DNA of 64,000 nt from Roseiarcus sp963794155 (GCA_963794155.1 CAWCCX010000010.1:244162-308161), one strand, 5' to 3'; positions 27,897-36,469 are shown, counted from the stretch's first letter. The notes: generated by a model not told the origin, from the letters alone. Translations and numbers: made by a program.

Positions 27897-29834
27897 ATGA
27901 GTAAACGCGAAACGATGGTCTCGGGTTCCGGCGTCGACCTTCTCGCCGGCCCCGGGGAGGTCCGCGCGTTAATGCGGGCGCGTGACTGGGACGCGACGCC
28001 GCTTGGCTCCCCGGTCCAATGGCCTTCGACCCTGCGGGCCGTGGTTGGCGTCATGCTGACCTCCCGTTTCGCGATGTGGATGGCCTGGGGGCCCGAACTG
28101 ACATTCCTCTGCAACGATGCCTACCTCCCGACTGTCGGGGTTAAGCGCGATTGGGTGATTGGAAGTCGCTCGGACAAGGTTTGGGCCGAAATCTGGCCCG
28201 ACATCGGCCCCAGAATCGCTCATGTGCTCTCAACCGGCCAAGCGACATGGGACGAGGCCTTATTGCTCTACCTCGAGCGGCGGGGCTTTGCCGAGGAAAC
28301 TTATCACACGTTCTCCTATTCCCCCTTGGCCGACGATGCCGGCCGCAACGCTGGAATGTTGTGCGTCGTCGCCGAGGTGACGGAAAAGGTGCTCGGCGAG
28401 CGTCAGCTCGCGACCCTGCGCGATCTGGGCAGCCGGCTGGGGGCGGCGTCTACCCGCGCCGAGGTGATGGCTTCGGTCGAGGTCTGTCTCGCGGAGGAGC
28501 CTCGTGACTTGCCGTTCGCGCTGGCCTACCTGGTGGAGTCCGGAGGCAAAGAAGCCGCGCTGACCGCCGCGCATGGGTTGAAGCGAAACACTCTCGCGGC
28601 TCCCCCAGTCATCGCGCTCGACGGCCGCGGCCCTTTTTGGCCCCTTGATGTCGCTGCGGCCGGCCCGGCGCTCGTGAGCGTCCCGCGGGAAGCGGTCGCG
28701 AACCTGCGCCTCGATCATTGGCAGCAGCCGCCGAACCGGGCGCTGATCGCGCCGATCGTATCGGCTCAAGGCGGTTCGCCCCTCGGATTTCTTGTCGCAG
28801 GTCTCAATCCGCACCGCGCGGCCAGCGCCGACTACCGCGGCTTTGTCGAATTGCTGGCCGGGCAGGTTTCGGCCGCCATTGTACGAGCCGACGACTTCGA
28901 GCGAGCGCGGGCGCGAGTGGAAGCTTTGGCCGAAATCGACCGCGCCAAGACGGCATTTTTCTCCAACGTCAGCCACGAATTTCGCACCCCCCTTACGCTG
29001 ATGCTCGGCCCGCTGGAAGACGCGCTCGCCGAGGCCGGAGCCTTGCCGGAAGACCAGCGCCAGCGGCTCGACGTCGCGCATCGCAACGCGCTGAGGCTGT
29101 TGCGCCTCGTCAACTCGCTGCTCGACTTCTCGCGCATCGAGTCTGGACGTGTTCAGGCCAGCTATCGACCAACCGATCTCGCGGCGCTGACTGCCGATCT
29201 CGCCGCCTCGTTCCGTTCCGCGACCGACAAAGTGGGACTGGGTCTCATTGTCGATACCCCTTCCTTGTCAGAGCCGGTCTATGTCGATCGGGACATGTGG
29301 GAAAAGGTGGTCCTCAATTTGCTGTCGAACGCCTTCAAGTTCACGTTTCATGGCGAGATCGCCGTCGAGCTTCGCGAAGCGCAAGGACAGGCGCGCCTCA
29401 CCGTCCGCGACACGGGAACCGGGATTCCGCAAGCGGAACTGCCAAAATTGTTCGATCGGTTTCATCGGGTTGAAAAGGCGCGAGGACGAAGTTTCGAGGG
29501 GTCGGGAATAGGCCTCGCGCTGGTTCAAGAATTGGTGAAGCTGCATGGAGGGCAGATCTCGGTCGCGAGCGAGCTTGACCGCGGCTCCGCCTTCACCGTC
29601 TCGATCCCGCTCGGATCGTCGCATCTGCCAGCCGAGCGGGTGGAGGTCGATCTCGGAGACGCGCCCACCCGAGCGCAGGCCCAATCTTATGTGGAGGAAG
29701 CGCTGCGCTGGTTGCCTGGCGAGGCCGGCGAGTCTCTCCTCGAACTCGGGCGCGACGCAATTCATTCCGCGGGGCTCGATGGGCGCCGCGGCGCCGATGT
29801 CGAACTCCGGCCCGCACATACTGCTTGCCGATGA
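27897..29834 (+). CDS. Hybrid histidine kinase, N-terminal part (sensor, GAF, HisKA, HATPase)
   Basis: 645 residues. An N-terminal PAS-like sensor (GSPVQWPSTLRAVVGVMLTS, MAWGPELTFLCNDAYLP) is followed by a GAF-type region (190-340), then the HisKA H-box FFSNVSHEFRTPLTLMLGP. The ATPase domain has the N-box NLLSNAFKFT and the G-boxes DTGTGIP and GSGIGLALVQEL. No membrane segments are seen, so it is a cytoplasmic sensor. The frame ends in a tail that lacks family features. The natural continuation is the receiver domain of the next entry, in another frame, so this is probably one protein split by an indel near 29770-29790. Confidence 0.88.
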   Translation: MSKRETMVSGSGVDLLAGPGEVRALMRARDWDATPLGSPVQWPSTLRAVVGVMLTSRFAMWMAWGPELTFLCNDAYLPTVGVKRDWVIGSRSDKVWAEIWPDIGPRIAHVLSTGQATWDEALLLYLERRGFAEETYHTFSYSPLADDAGRNAGMLCVVAEVTEKVLGERQLATLRDLGSRLGAASTRAEVMASVEVCLAEEPRDLPFALAYLVESGGKEAALTAAHGLKRNTLAAPPVIALDGRGPFWPLDVAAAGPALVSVPREAVANLRLDHWQQPPNRALIAPIVSAQGGSPLGFLVAGLNPHRAASADYRGFVELLAGQVSAAIVRADDFERARARVEALAEIDRAKTAFFSNVSHEFRTPLTLMLGPLEDALAEAGALPEDQRQRLDVAHRNALRLLRLVNSLLDFSRIESGRVQASYRPTDLAALTADLAASFRSATDKVGLGLIVDTPSLSEPVYVDRDMWEKVVLNLLSNAFKFTFHGEIAVELREAQGQARLTVRDTGTGIPQAELPKLFDRFHRVEKARGRSFEGSGIGLALVQELVKLHGGQISVASELDRGSAFTVSIPLGSSHLPAERVEVDLGDAPTRAQAQSYVEEALRWLPGEAGESLLELGRDAIHSAGLDGRRGADVELRPAHTACR

Positions 29835-32226
29835 CAACGCCGATCTTCGCTCCTACATCGCGCGGCTGCTCGCGGAGCACGGCTATGAGGTGACGCCCGC
29901 TGCGGATGGTGAAGCAGCGCTCGATGCGATCCGCCGACGCCGCCCGGACCTCGTCGTCACTGACGTGATGATGCCCCGACTCGATGGTTTCGGACTCCTG
30001 CGCGCCATTCGCGAGGATCCCGTGCTGCGCGATCTGCCGGTTGTCGTGCTGTCGGCGCGCGCCGGGGAAGAGGCCAAGGTCGAGGGCCTCGAGGCGGGCG
30101 CCGACGATTACCTCGCGAAACCCTTTTCCGCCCGCGAGCTCCTGGCCCGGGTCGCGGCCAATATCGCGCTCGCGCGGCTCCGACGAGAGGCGGCGGAAGC
30201 CGTCAGGTCGAGCGAGGCGGTTGCTCGCGAGCAGGCGGAACGGGTGCAGCTCGCGCTTGACGCGGGCGCGATCATCGGCACCTGGGTATGGGACATTCCA
30301 AATGATCGGCTGATCGCCGACGAAAGATTCGCCCGCTCGTTCAACCTTTCTCCGGAAGAATGCAGGGCGGGTCTGCCGCTGGCGAAGGTATTGGCGTCGA
30401 TCCACGAGGAGGAACAGCCGTTCGTTGCCCGGTCGATCGCCGACGCGCTTCAGAGCGGTGGCGCCTACCGCTGCGAATATCGCGTTCGCCAGCAAGACGG
30501 CGGCTATCGCTGGGTCGAGGCGAATGGGCGAGTGGACCTGGGCGCTGACGGCGCGCCGATCCGATTTCCCGGTATTCTCATCAATGTCGATCATCGGCGG
30601 GCTATCGAGACGGCTTTGCGCGAGATGAACGAGGACCTGGAGCGTCGCGTCCAGAGCGCAATAGCCGAGCGCGAGAGTGTGGAGGAGGCGCTGCGCCAAG
30701 CGGTAAAAATGGAAGCCCTGGGACATCTCACCGGCGGCATTGCGCACGACTTCAACAACCTCCTCACAATCGTCATCGGCAATGTCGACATGGCCCGCCG
30801 CGCGCTCGCGAACAGCGAAGTCTCCCGAGCCGGCCGGGCCATGGACAATGCTCAGAAGGGCGCCGAGCGGGCTGCGGCGCTGACCCAACGACTGCTTGCG
30901 TTTTCGCGCCGGCAACCGCTCGCGCCGAAGCCTATCGACGTCGATAGGCTTGTCGCTGGAATGGGCGATCTGCTTCACCGCGCGCTTGGTGAGACCGTGG
31001 AGTTGGAGGCTGTGTCGACCGCGGGTCTGTGGAGGGTCGAGGCCGACCCTAACCAACTCGAGGCGACGATCCTGAACCTGGCGGTGAACGCGCGCGACGC
31101 GATGCCGGAAGGCGGCAAGCTGACAATCGAGACCGCGAACGTCCGATTGGACGAACAATACTCCGCCGCGCATGCCGAGGTGGCGCCCGGCAGCTACGTC
31201 CTCCTCGCCGTTACCGACACGGGGCATGGAATGAGCCGCGAAGTGCTCTCCAAAGCGCTCGATCCGTTCTTCACCACGAAGGGGATTGGCAGAGGGACGG
31301 GCCTGGGTCTCTCGATGGCCTATGGTTTCGTCAAGCAGTCGGGCGGCCATCTGAAAATCTATTCAGAGGAAGGTCAGGGCACGACCGTGAAGATCTATTT
31401 GCCGCGCCTGCTCCACGTCGACGAAGCCGTCGATGAAGGCGAGAGCGCTCCGGTCGACCGCATCAAGCGCGATCGTAGCATTCTCGTTGTGGAGGACGAC
31501 GACGACGTTCGCGCCTATACAGTCGAGATTTTGCGAGAGCTTGGCTACCGCGTGCTCGAGGCGCACGACGGACCTTCTGCGCTTCGGCTCATCGAGCGTC
31601 AGGACCGGCAGATCGATCTCATGTTCACCGACGTGGTGATGCCGGGAATGTCCGGCCGGGAGCTCGCGGACAGGGCCCGCGCGGTGCAGCCGGAGCTCAA
31701 AATCATCTACACGTCCGGCTATACGCGCAACGCGATCGTGCATGGCGGACGCCTCGATGCGGGGGTCGAGGTGATCGCCAAGCCCTTCACCTACCAGGCG
31801 CTCGCCCAGAAGGTCGCCGACATCCTGGAAGCGGGTCGGATCGGCCGAATCCTGTTGGTCACGGAAAATGCAAGCGCCCGGACGTCCGCCGCCCAGGCGC
31901 TCGTGGAGCTTGGGTATGCGGTGGACCAAGCCGCCACCGGGTCAGAGGCATTGGGGCGCGCGCGCGCGGCGCAGGGACGCTATGACGCGGTGCTGATCGA
32001 CGACGAATTGCCGGACAAGACCGGTGAAGCGCTGGCGGTTGAGATGCGAGCCAACTTTGCCGACCTTCCCATCCTCGTTGCGAGCAGCGAACGAGTCGGG
32101 CCCCTCGCGACGCGTTTTGCCAAGGACCGCGGCGTCGCGATCATCGGCAAGCTCTCTGAGACCTCGGAGCTTCAGTCCGCGTTGGTCGAGCTTAGTGTAT
32201 TGAAAATAAATAGGTTTATAGGCTAA
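29797..32226 (+). CDS. Hybrid histidine kinase, C-terminal part (REC, PAS, HisKA, HATPase, REC, REC-like)
   Basis: About 809 residues from ATG 29797. The first receiver starts HILLADDNADLRSYIARLL with phospho-Asp in VVTDVMMPRLDGF. A PAS domain follows (WVWDIPNDRLIAD, RCEYRVRQQDGGYRWVE). The second kinase core has the H-box GHLTGGIAHDFNNLLTIV and ATPase boxes DTGHGMS and GRGTGLGLSMAYGFV. Next is a receiver (ILVVEDDDDVRAYTVEIL, MFTDVVMPGMSG) and a degenerate one (ILLVTENASARTSAAQAL, AVLIDDELPDKTGE). Joined to the preceding entry it makes a phosphorelay protein of about 1,440 residues. If the split is real, this half could still work alone. Confidence 0.85.
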   Translation: MSNSGPHILLADDNADLRSYIARLLAEHGYEVTPAADGEAALDAIRRRRPDLVVTDVMMPRLDGFGLLRAIREDPVLRDLPVVVLSARAGEEAKVEGLEAGADDYLAKPFSARELLARVAANIALARLRREAAEAVRSSEAVAREQAERVQLALDAGAIIGTWVWDIPNDRLIADERFARSFNLSPEECRAGLPLAKVLASIHEEEQPFVARSIADALQSGGAYRCEYRVRQQDGGYRWVEANGRVDLGADGAPIRFPGILINVDHRRAIETALREMNEDLERRVQSAIAERESVEEALRQAVKMEALGHLTGGIAHDFNNLLTIVIGNVDMARRALANSEVSRAGRAMDNAQKGAERAAALTQRLLAFSRRQPLAPKPIDVDRLVAGMGDLLHRALGETVELEAVSTAGLWRVEADPNQLEATILNLAVNARDAMPEGGKLTIETANVRLDEQYSAAHAEVAPGSYVLLAVTDTGHGMSREVLSKALDPFFTTKGIGRGTGLGLSMAYGFVKQSGGHLKIYSEEGQGTTVKIYLPRLLHVDEAVDEGESAPVDRIKRDRSILVVEDDDDVRAYTVEILRELGYRVLEAHDGPSALRLIERQDRQIDLMFTDVVMPGMSGRELADRARAVQPELKIIYTSGYTRNAIVHGGRLDAGVEVIAKPFTYQALAQKVADILEAGRIGRILLVTENASARTSAAQALVELGYAVDQAATGSEALGRARAAQGRYDAVLIDDELPDKTGEALAVEMRANFADLPILVASSERVGPLATRFAKDRGVAIIGKLSETSELQSALVELSVLKINRFIG

Positions 32227-32281
32227 TCGAGTTCCCACATACAATCGTGCCGGCATTAAAAAACCGGATTGTACCGGACGC

Positions 32282-32416
32282 TCAGCCGTTCGCCAGCCAG
32301 TCCAGAACGTTGCGAACGACCAGTTCCGCGATTGCCTTTGCCTCTCGGGCTTCCTCCGGCCGCAGATCGGGAGGGCCATGCGGATGCAGCGACAGCATTC
32401 GCCCCGACGGCCTCAT
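32282..32416 (-). CDS. Possible 44-residue ORF
   Basis: ATG 32416 opens a short frame ending ARE-AKAIAELVVRNVLDWLANG before TGA at 32282. The C-terminal amphipathic helix looks protein-like, but there is no clear ribosome site and I do not know a family. It overlaps the antitoxin-like remnant on the other strand. It may be only the tail of a lost gene. Confidence 0.25.
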   Translation of the reverse strand: MRPSGRMLSLHPHGPPDLRPEEAREAKAIAELVVRNVLDWLANG

Positions 32417-32507
32417 TCGGATCTGGCTCGACCGGCTCGGCCAGATGCGCCGCCCTGGCGAAAGCTACAGCGACGTGATCATGCGGTTGGCGGAAGCGGG
32501 CCAATAG
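32403..32507 (+). pseudogene. Antitoxin-like tail fragment (PGESYSDVI motif)
   Basis: The plus strand reads RIWLDRLGQMRRPGESYSDV then IMRLAEAGQ and a stop. The RRPGESYSDVI(L/M)RLA pattern is the C-terminal half of small ribbon-helix-helix-like antitoxins. No start codon or N-terminal strand is in frame, so only a remnant remains. The same motif appears inside the island at about 43570-43620. Confidence 0.35.
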
Positions 32508-32679
32508 CGTGGACGTCGGCGTCAAGCGCGGGCGCGGATGGGTACAATCCCCGATGTCAACGGGGCAGCCCGCGTGGTAGCGCGCGACGACTGGCTCAGG
32601 ACCTCTGGAGCAACCCGGGGCCGTCCGGGGATACCCATTAAATGTTTAGAGGCCAGGGTTTTTCTTGGAGGAAACTGCG

Positions 32680-32973
32680 ATGTCAAATTCGGTGACGCCT
32701 TCCGTCTTTGTAGATGCTGGGAATGATACCCCTCGCCCCTTAAAGTACACCGGAATAAGCGTGGGAGGTTTGGGTTTCCCGCCGGGCACAGTGGTCAACA
32801 TCACACTCGATACAGGGCCTCGTCGAGGCTCCGCCACGGTCGGACCCGACGGTTCATTTGAATGGAACGTCAGTATTCGACCACCGCTCAGCTGCAACCA
32901 AGTAGTTGGCGCCACAGTACACGGCGCTGACGGGATTGAGGTGACCGGAGAGGGCGAGGTGTTCTGTCCCTAG
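32680..32973 (+). CDS. Small hypothetical protein, Ig-like composition
   Basis: 97 residues from ATG 32680, 8 bases after a good GGAGG. The sequence is beta-rich (LKYTGISVGGLGFPPGTVVNI, then ITLDTG, SATVGPDGSFEWNVSI) with two cysteines. It resembles one Ig/Big-like module without signal peptide. Function unknown. It is monocistronic, with an opposite-facing terminator about 100 bp downstream. Confidence 0.55.
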   Translation: MSNSVTPSVFVDAGNDTPRPLKYTGISVGGLGFPPGTVVNITLDTGPRRGSATVGPDGSFEWNVSIRPPLSCNQVVGATVHGADGIEVTGEGEVFCP

Positions 32974-33069
32974 TGAGCGGCGTCGAGGAGTTCGCGTCAA
33001 GCACGATTGTCGGCCTCGGTCATCGGCCTTCAAATCCTCGCCCGAGGGCGGAGTGACCGCCTCGCCAAC

Positions 33070-33095
33070 AAAAAGCCCCGCGCGAGCACGGGGCT
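33070..33095 (-). terminator. Orphan intrinsic terminator (minus strand)
   Basis: AGCCCCG (33074-33080) pairs with CGGGGCT (33089-33095), and a T-run follows on the minus strand (AAAAA at 33069-33073). No minus-strand gene ends here, so it may be the leftover end of a lost gene. The 20-base direct repeat GGGGCAAGAYTGRGCGCGCC at about 33103 and 33130 lies next to it. Confidence 0.55.
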
Positions 33096-33321
33096 CAACC
33101 GCGGGGCAAGATTGGCGCGCCTAGCCTTGGGGGCAAGACTGAGCGCGCCAGACAGTTAGACACACGCCGGGTTGTTCCGTCAAACAAAACGGCCGGCTGG
33201 CCCCGAAACGTACGGCGGGGTCATAGCGACATTTCAGTCTTGCTAAAGTCTTGCTTTGGGCGCACCGTCGTCGTGGCTGTCATCTTGGCGAAGTTTGCTT
33301 AGGGGAGCCACTGAAAGTCAG

Positions 33322-33783
33322 ATGGACAAATCCCTTTCCAATCCGACTCAACCCTATCGCAGTTTGATCGCCGGATATACGGAAGCGATCAGGGCGAGCG
33401 ATTTCAAGGCGAATATCGCGTTCCTGTTCGTGGCGTTCATGATGGGTTCGGTCCTCTGGAACTACACGTCATTTCCGAGTTACCTGTCGGTCCAGCTCGT
33501 GCTGCTGCCCTTCCTGGTCGTCTACTTGTCTTTGTTCATGGTGCTCTTTCCGCGATATCCAAAGCGCGGCGCCCAGGGCTTCCGCGTAGCGCGCAATCTG
33601 ACGCCTGCGGATTTCGAGTACGTGGTCCAGACTGCGGACGACGTCGAACCGTTGAAGCTGACTTGCGCAGTGCTGTCGGACATTCTTTGGTGGAAGACGC
33701 AGTGTATCCGCGTCGGCTTCCTGCTATCGATCACCTGCGTGGTCCTGACCATGGTTCTGCTTCTATACGCCGCGCTCAGATGA
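33322..33783 (+). CDS. Three-helix membrane protein, Pycsar-effector-like (DUF5706/PycTM) fold, copy 1
   Basis: 153 residues. After AGYTEAIRASDFKANIAFLFVAFMM (first helix; the D-x-K-A motif is typical of PycTM domains) come a second helix (VQLVLLPFLVVYLSLFMVLF) ending in PRYPK, and a cytoplasmic segment. An LSDILWWKTQCIRVGF lead then enters the third helix. This order matches the DUF5706/PycTM domain of Pycsar antiphage effectors, as I recall the family. The match is by motif and topology, not by a search. The neighbour at 33821 is a paralogue. No cyclase gene is visible nearby. Confidence 0.6.
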   Translation: MDKSLSNPTQPYRSLIAGYTEAIRASDFKANIAFLFVAFMMGSVLWNYTSFPSYLSVQLVLLPFLVVYLSLFMVLFPRYPKRGAQGFRVARNLTPADFEYVVQTADDVEPLKLTCAVLSDILWWKTQCIRVGFLLSITCVVLTMVLLLYAALR

Positions 33784-33820
33784 TGCTGGGCCGCGCGCCG
33801 CGGGTGCACCGGAGCGTTTG

Positions 33821-34270
33821 ATGGCCGGAGACAAGAACGCACAGTTGCGCAATCTCATTGCCGGCTACGGCGACTCGATGCGTCTCAGCGACATCAAGGC
33901 GCTCATAGCAGTGCTATTCGTGGCGATCATGATGCTGACAGTTGTCCAGTACCGGGAGCGCTATCCCTGGTATCTGAGCGTGCCGGTCATCCTGACGCCG
34001 TTCATGATCGCTTATCTGAGCTTGCTGATCTCAGTTTATCCGCAATTTCCCCGCGCCGGGCGGAAGCGTTTCCCAATCTGGCGCAATCCTGATCCGGAGG
34101 ATTTCGACTTCGTCGCCGACACTGAGGCCGAGCTCGAGGGGCTCCCCGCCCTATGTGCGGGTTTGTCGCGCATCCTGTGGTGGAAGAACATCACCCTGCT
34201 GACGGCCGATCTTCTCGCGATGGCCTGCCTCGCGGCGGCCGCGATCCTGTTGTTCGTTGGTTGGTTCTGA
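33821..34270 (+). CDS. Three-helix membrane protein, Pycsar-effector-like (DUF5706/PycTM) fold, copy 2
   Basis: 149 residues from ATG 33821, with GGAG 6 bases upstream. It is clearly paralogous to the preceding gene. LIAGYGDSMRLSDIKALIAV, two helices around YLSVPVILTPFMIAYLSLLI, YPQFPR, FDFVADTEAELEGLPALCAG and LSRILWWKNITLLTADLLAM all align with it. The pair shares orientation with a 37-bp gap. Tandem effectors of slightly different sequence could form hetero-oligomers. No enzyme domain is attached. Confidence 0.6.
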   Translation: MAGDKNAQLRNLIAGYGDSMRLSDIKALIAVLFVAIMMLTVVQYRERYPWYLSVPVILTPFMIAYLSLLISVYPQFPRAGRKRFPIWRNPDPEDFDFVADTEAELEGLPALCAGLSRILWWKNITLLTADLLAMACLAAAAILLFVGWF

Positions 34271-34285
34271 GCGCTCCTGGGGCGC

Positions 34286-34598
34286 CACGATTGCGACGGG
34301 CTTGGGCGTCAAGGCCGATATCGTTCATGTCCCCACCGACACGCTGATCCGCTATCTTCCCGACTGGGAAGGCCCGCTCATGGGCGACAAGACGTGGGCG
34401 GCGCTGTTCGACAACGCCAAGGTCAAAAGCGTCGTCGGCGATTTTCCCTGCGTCAAAGATCTCGGGGACGTGCTCGCGGAACCGATCGCGTCGTTCAAGG
34501 CCCGGCTCAAATCGTCTGGACCCAAGATGAGCGACCGGGACGCGCTGATGGACCGCATCGCTTGCGAGCAAGGATCGCTCGGGACTTCGGTTGCATGA
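34286..34598 (+). pseudogene. 3' fragment of an NAD-dependent epimerase/dehydratase
   Basis: The frame carries ATGLGVKADIVHVPTDTLIR, GDKTWAALFDNAKVKSVVGDF and a DALMDRIACEQ end. This is the C-terminal substrate-binding part of an extended SDR-type epimerase. The Rossmann domain with GxxGxxG is missing. The fragment begins directly after the second membrane gene, so a breakpoint lies near 34270-34290. Confidence 0.65.
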
Positions 34599-34603
34599 GG
34601 CCG

Positions 34604-34648
34604 CCGAAGACCGGCGGCGCCCATCGAAACGGGACGCCGTTCGCGCGG
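34604..34648. repeat. Copy A of a 45-bp intergenic hairpin repeat
   Basis: This 45-base stretch matches 35093-35137 at all but three positions. Its core, GACGCCGTTCGCGCGGCG, folds as GCCG/CGGC around TTCGCG. Copy A follows the end of the epimerase fragment, copy B a gap farther on. It looks like a dispersed REP-type or terminator-derived element. Confidence 0.65.
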
Positions 34649-34763
34649 CGCTCGCGGGGCATCGGATCGCCCAGCGTAACCTTGGGCAGCGCCCAAACGG
34701 GCGTCCAGTCGGACCCGACCAAGATCAGCGCCGTGACTCATGCGAGGCTTTTTCCTCCTGGCC

Positions 34764-34976
34764 CTATCCCGCGGCGAGTGGACTGGCGGCGATTGCGGCC
34801 CGCAGCGCGCCTATGTCTTTGATCTCGGTGCCATCTGGAAGGATTGCGGAGACAAACCCTCTCCACACGTCGCGAAGCAAGTCCTGACCCGCCGCGACGA
34901 AAGCAGCTTCGGTGGTGAACCGGTTCTGGCCATCTCGGTCCGTCCTTCGGTCGTAACTGTTGAGAACCCACTCCAT
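34764..34976 (-). CDS. Hypothetical 70-residue protein
   Basis: ATG 34976 has GGAG 6 bases upstream (GAGAGGAGCGGCA). The product starts MEWVLNSYDRRTDRDGQNRF and continues with LLRDVWRGFVSAILPDGTEI and a helical tail. No family is recognised. Good ribosome site and composition support it as real. The frame extends far upstream through the hairpin repeat, which is unlikely to be coding. Confidence 0.5.
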   Translation of the reverse strand: MEWVLNSYDRRTDRDGQNRFTTEAAFVAAGQDLLRDVWRGFVSAILPDGTEIKDIGALRAAIAASPLAAG

Positions 34977-35092
34977 TGCCGCTCCTCTCGATGGCCCCAG
35001 CCCAAGGACCCGAGCGTTATGCGAGTCGCGCAGGCGTGAACAGGGGACCGGAAAAAAGTCCGCTCCGGTCACGGGGCATCCGGACACTATGA

Positions 35093-35137
35093 AGTCTGGC
35101 GGCGCCCGTCGAAACGGGACGCCGTTCGCGCGGCGTC
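35093..35137. repeat. Copy B of the 45-bp intergenic hairpin repeat
   Basis: Three differences from copy A at 34604. Here the hairpin is extended: GGACGCCG pairs with CGGCGTCC around TTCGCG. The sequence then runs into the binding-protein 3'-end relic. Confidence 0.65.
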
Positions 35138-35183
35138 CGGTCAATGATCCGCTTCGAGCGGAATCGCCTATTTTGCGCCCTGG
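35119..35183 (-). pseudogene. Relic of the 3' end and terminator of the importer-2 binding-protein gene
   Basis: Comparison with 36449-36513 shows shared GACGCCG...CGGCGTC hairpin arms, ATGATCC, and CTATTTT(G/A)CGCCC blocks in the same order, about 75-80% alike by eye. On the minus strand the relic ends GAK then TAG where the real gene ends GVK then TAG. Only the last few codons and the hairpin remain. Confidence 0.5.
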
Positions 35184-35277
35184 ACCACGCGCCCGGTTGA
35201 TCTCCGAGGCTTGTGTAGACAAAGTGCCCCATCACTGTGCTGTGCTGGCCTGAGGTGCGAAACAGGAGGCCGAATCC

Positions 35278-35631
35278 GTGAGGACCACCCGTATAACCGG
35301 CTTTGTTATCGCCCTCGGACTTGTGCTCGGGTCATTTCAATTGGCGCAAGCTGCAGCGCCGGTGCATAGCGTTCAGGCGAAATCCGGCCAGCTCACCCAC
35401 ATCTGGAATTTTTATCTATGCACACGGTCGCGTGTTCCGGCAGGGGCCAACGGATTCTTTGTCGAGCACGGAACAGTGACCATCAAAGACGTCACTCAGA
35501 ATCGATGTGGGAGCGCAAACTGGCCTGCCCGGGAGGTTTGGTATACGTCTCCTCCCGGATTTAGGGGCGTTGACACGATCACATTTCCGATGGGGCAGTC
35601 AGCAATAATCTTAAACGTGGCTGTTGAGTAG
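35278..35631 (+). CDS. Secreted small protein, unknown function
   Basis: 117 residues from GTG 35278, preceded by AGGAGG. A clear Sec signal peptide (ITGFVIALGLVLGSFQLAQAAA) leads into a beta-rich mature part with two cysteines (YLCTRSR and NRCGSAN) that could form a disulfide, ending FRGVDTITFPMGQSAIILNV. No family recognised. It lies between the binding-protein-end relic and the CPBP protease. Confidence 0.6.
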   Translation: MRTTRITGFVIALGLVLGSFQLAQAAAPVHSVQAKSGQLTHIWNFYLCTRSRVPAGANGFFVEHGTVTIKDVTQNRCGSANWPAREVWYTSPPGFRGVDTITFPMGQSAIILNVAVE

Positions 35632-35773
35632 TGCGGTTTCGCCCGCATCCGTTTCTTGGCCACGAACGGCCAAACCCGCGGTATGAGGAAACAGAGGGGT
35701 ATCCCGACGCGCGCAAAGAACGCTCGGGATTTGAATTGGTTGAGGCCGACGGGGTTACTCGTCCGGCGGTCGC

Positions 35774-36469
35774 TCAGGCAAAGTCGACGATGTCTGTCAG
35801 ATAGTGGCCGAGCACAACGGGCCAGAGCGATCCTGATCGCTGAAGGAACAGCATGAACATGACGCCCATCAGCATGGCCTCCAGGATGTTTCCGATCCCG
35901 GTCCACCAATGATAGGCGCCGAATAAGAGAGATGTGACCAACACCAGGAGCAGACCGTCCCCGAGGTAGGGTTTGAAGACGTGACGAGCACAGCGACGAA
36001 AAACGACCTCTTCGCTATAGGCGACGAGGCCGAGGCCGAACAGCGTGTCAAACCAGCGCAGCCAGCCGCTAGGCTCCGGATAGTGTCCAAGAACGGTCGC
36101 TGGGAACAGATCGTTGCCGGTCGTTCTGATCCAGCCGCCAAGGGTGTGGTCCGCGAGCACTATTCCGAGAACCCACAGCGAGATTCTCATCTGCGGCATC
36201 CGCAGTTTCTCCCGGCGAAAGGCAATTGGCGAAGCCAGGGCGGCCAGGACAGCGAGACCGGCGAAACGTCCAGCATAGTCCCAAAAAATCCATGCTCCGG
36301 GCTCGTGCTGGCTCAGGCGCAGCACCTGGGAGGCCACCATCGGAATGAGGGCGGCGACAAACCAAGTTGGGGCGGAGACAGAGTTAGCCGGCTTCAGGCG
36401 CCCTATCCTCCCGCTCGCCGCCAGCGACGATCTTTGGCGCTCGAGACGCCGCGCACAGCGGCGTCCCAT
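35774..36469 (-). CDS. CPBP family intramembrane metalloprotease
   Basis: Up to 231 residues with several membrane helices. The CPBP (Abi/CAAX-protease) motifs are in order: YSEEVVFRRCA (Glu-Glu-x-x-x-Arg), LFGAYHWWTG, and VVLGHYLTDIVDF. The glutamate and histidines should bind zinc inside the membrane. Members process prenylated or signal proteins or give bacteriocin or phage immunity. The true start is uncertain. The ATG at 36469 lies inside the upstream gene's terminator without a ribosome site, so a start within the next 30 codons is likely. Confidence 0.8.
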   Translation of the reverse strand: MGRRCARRLERQRSSLAASGRIGRLKPANSVSAPTWFVAALIPMVASQVLRLSQHEPGAWIFWDYAGRFAGLAVLAALASPIAFRREKLRMPQMRISLWVLGIVLADHTLGGWIRTTGNDLFPATVLGHYPEPSGWLRWFDTLFGLGLVAYSEEVVFRRCARHVFKPYLGDGLLLVLVTSLLFGAYHWWTGIGNILEAMLMGVMFMLFLQRSGSLWPVVLGHYLTDIVDFA

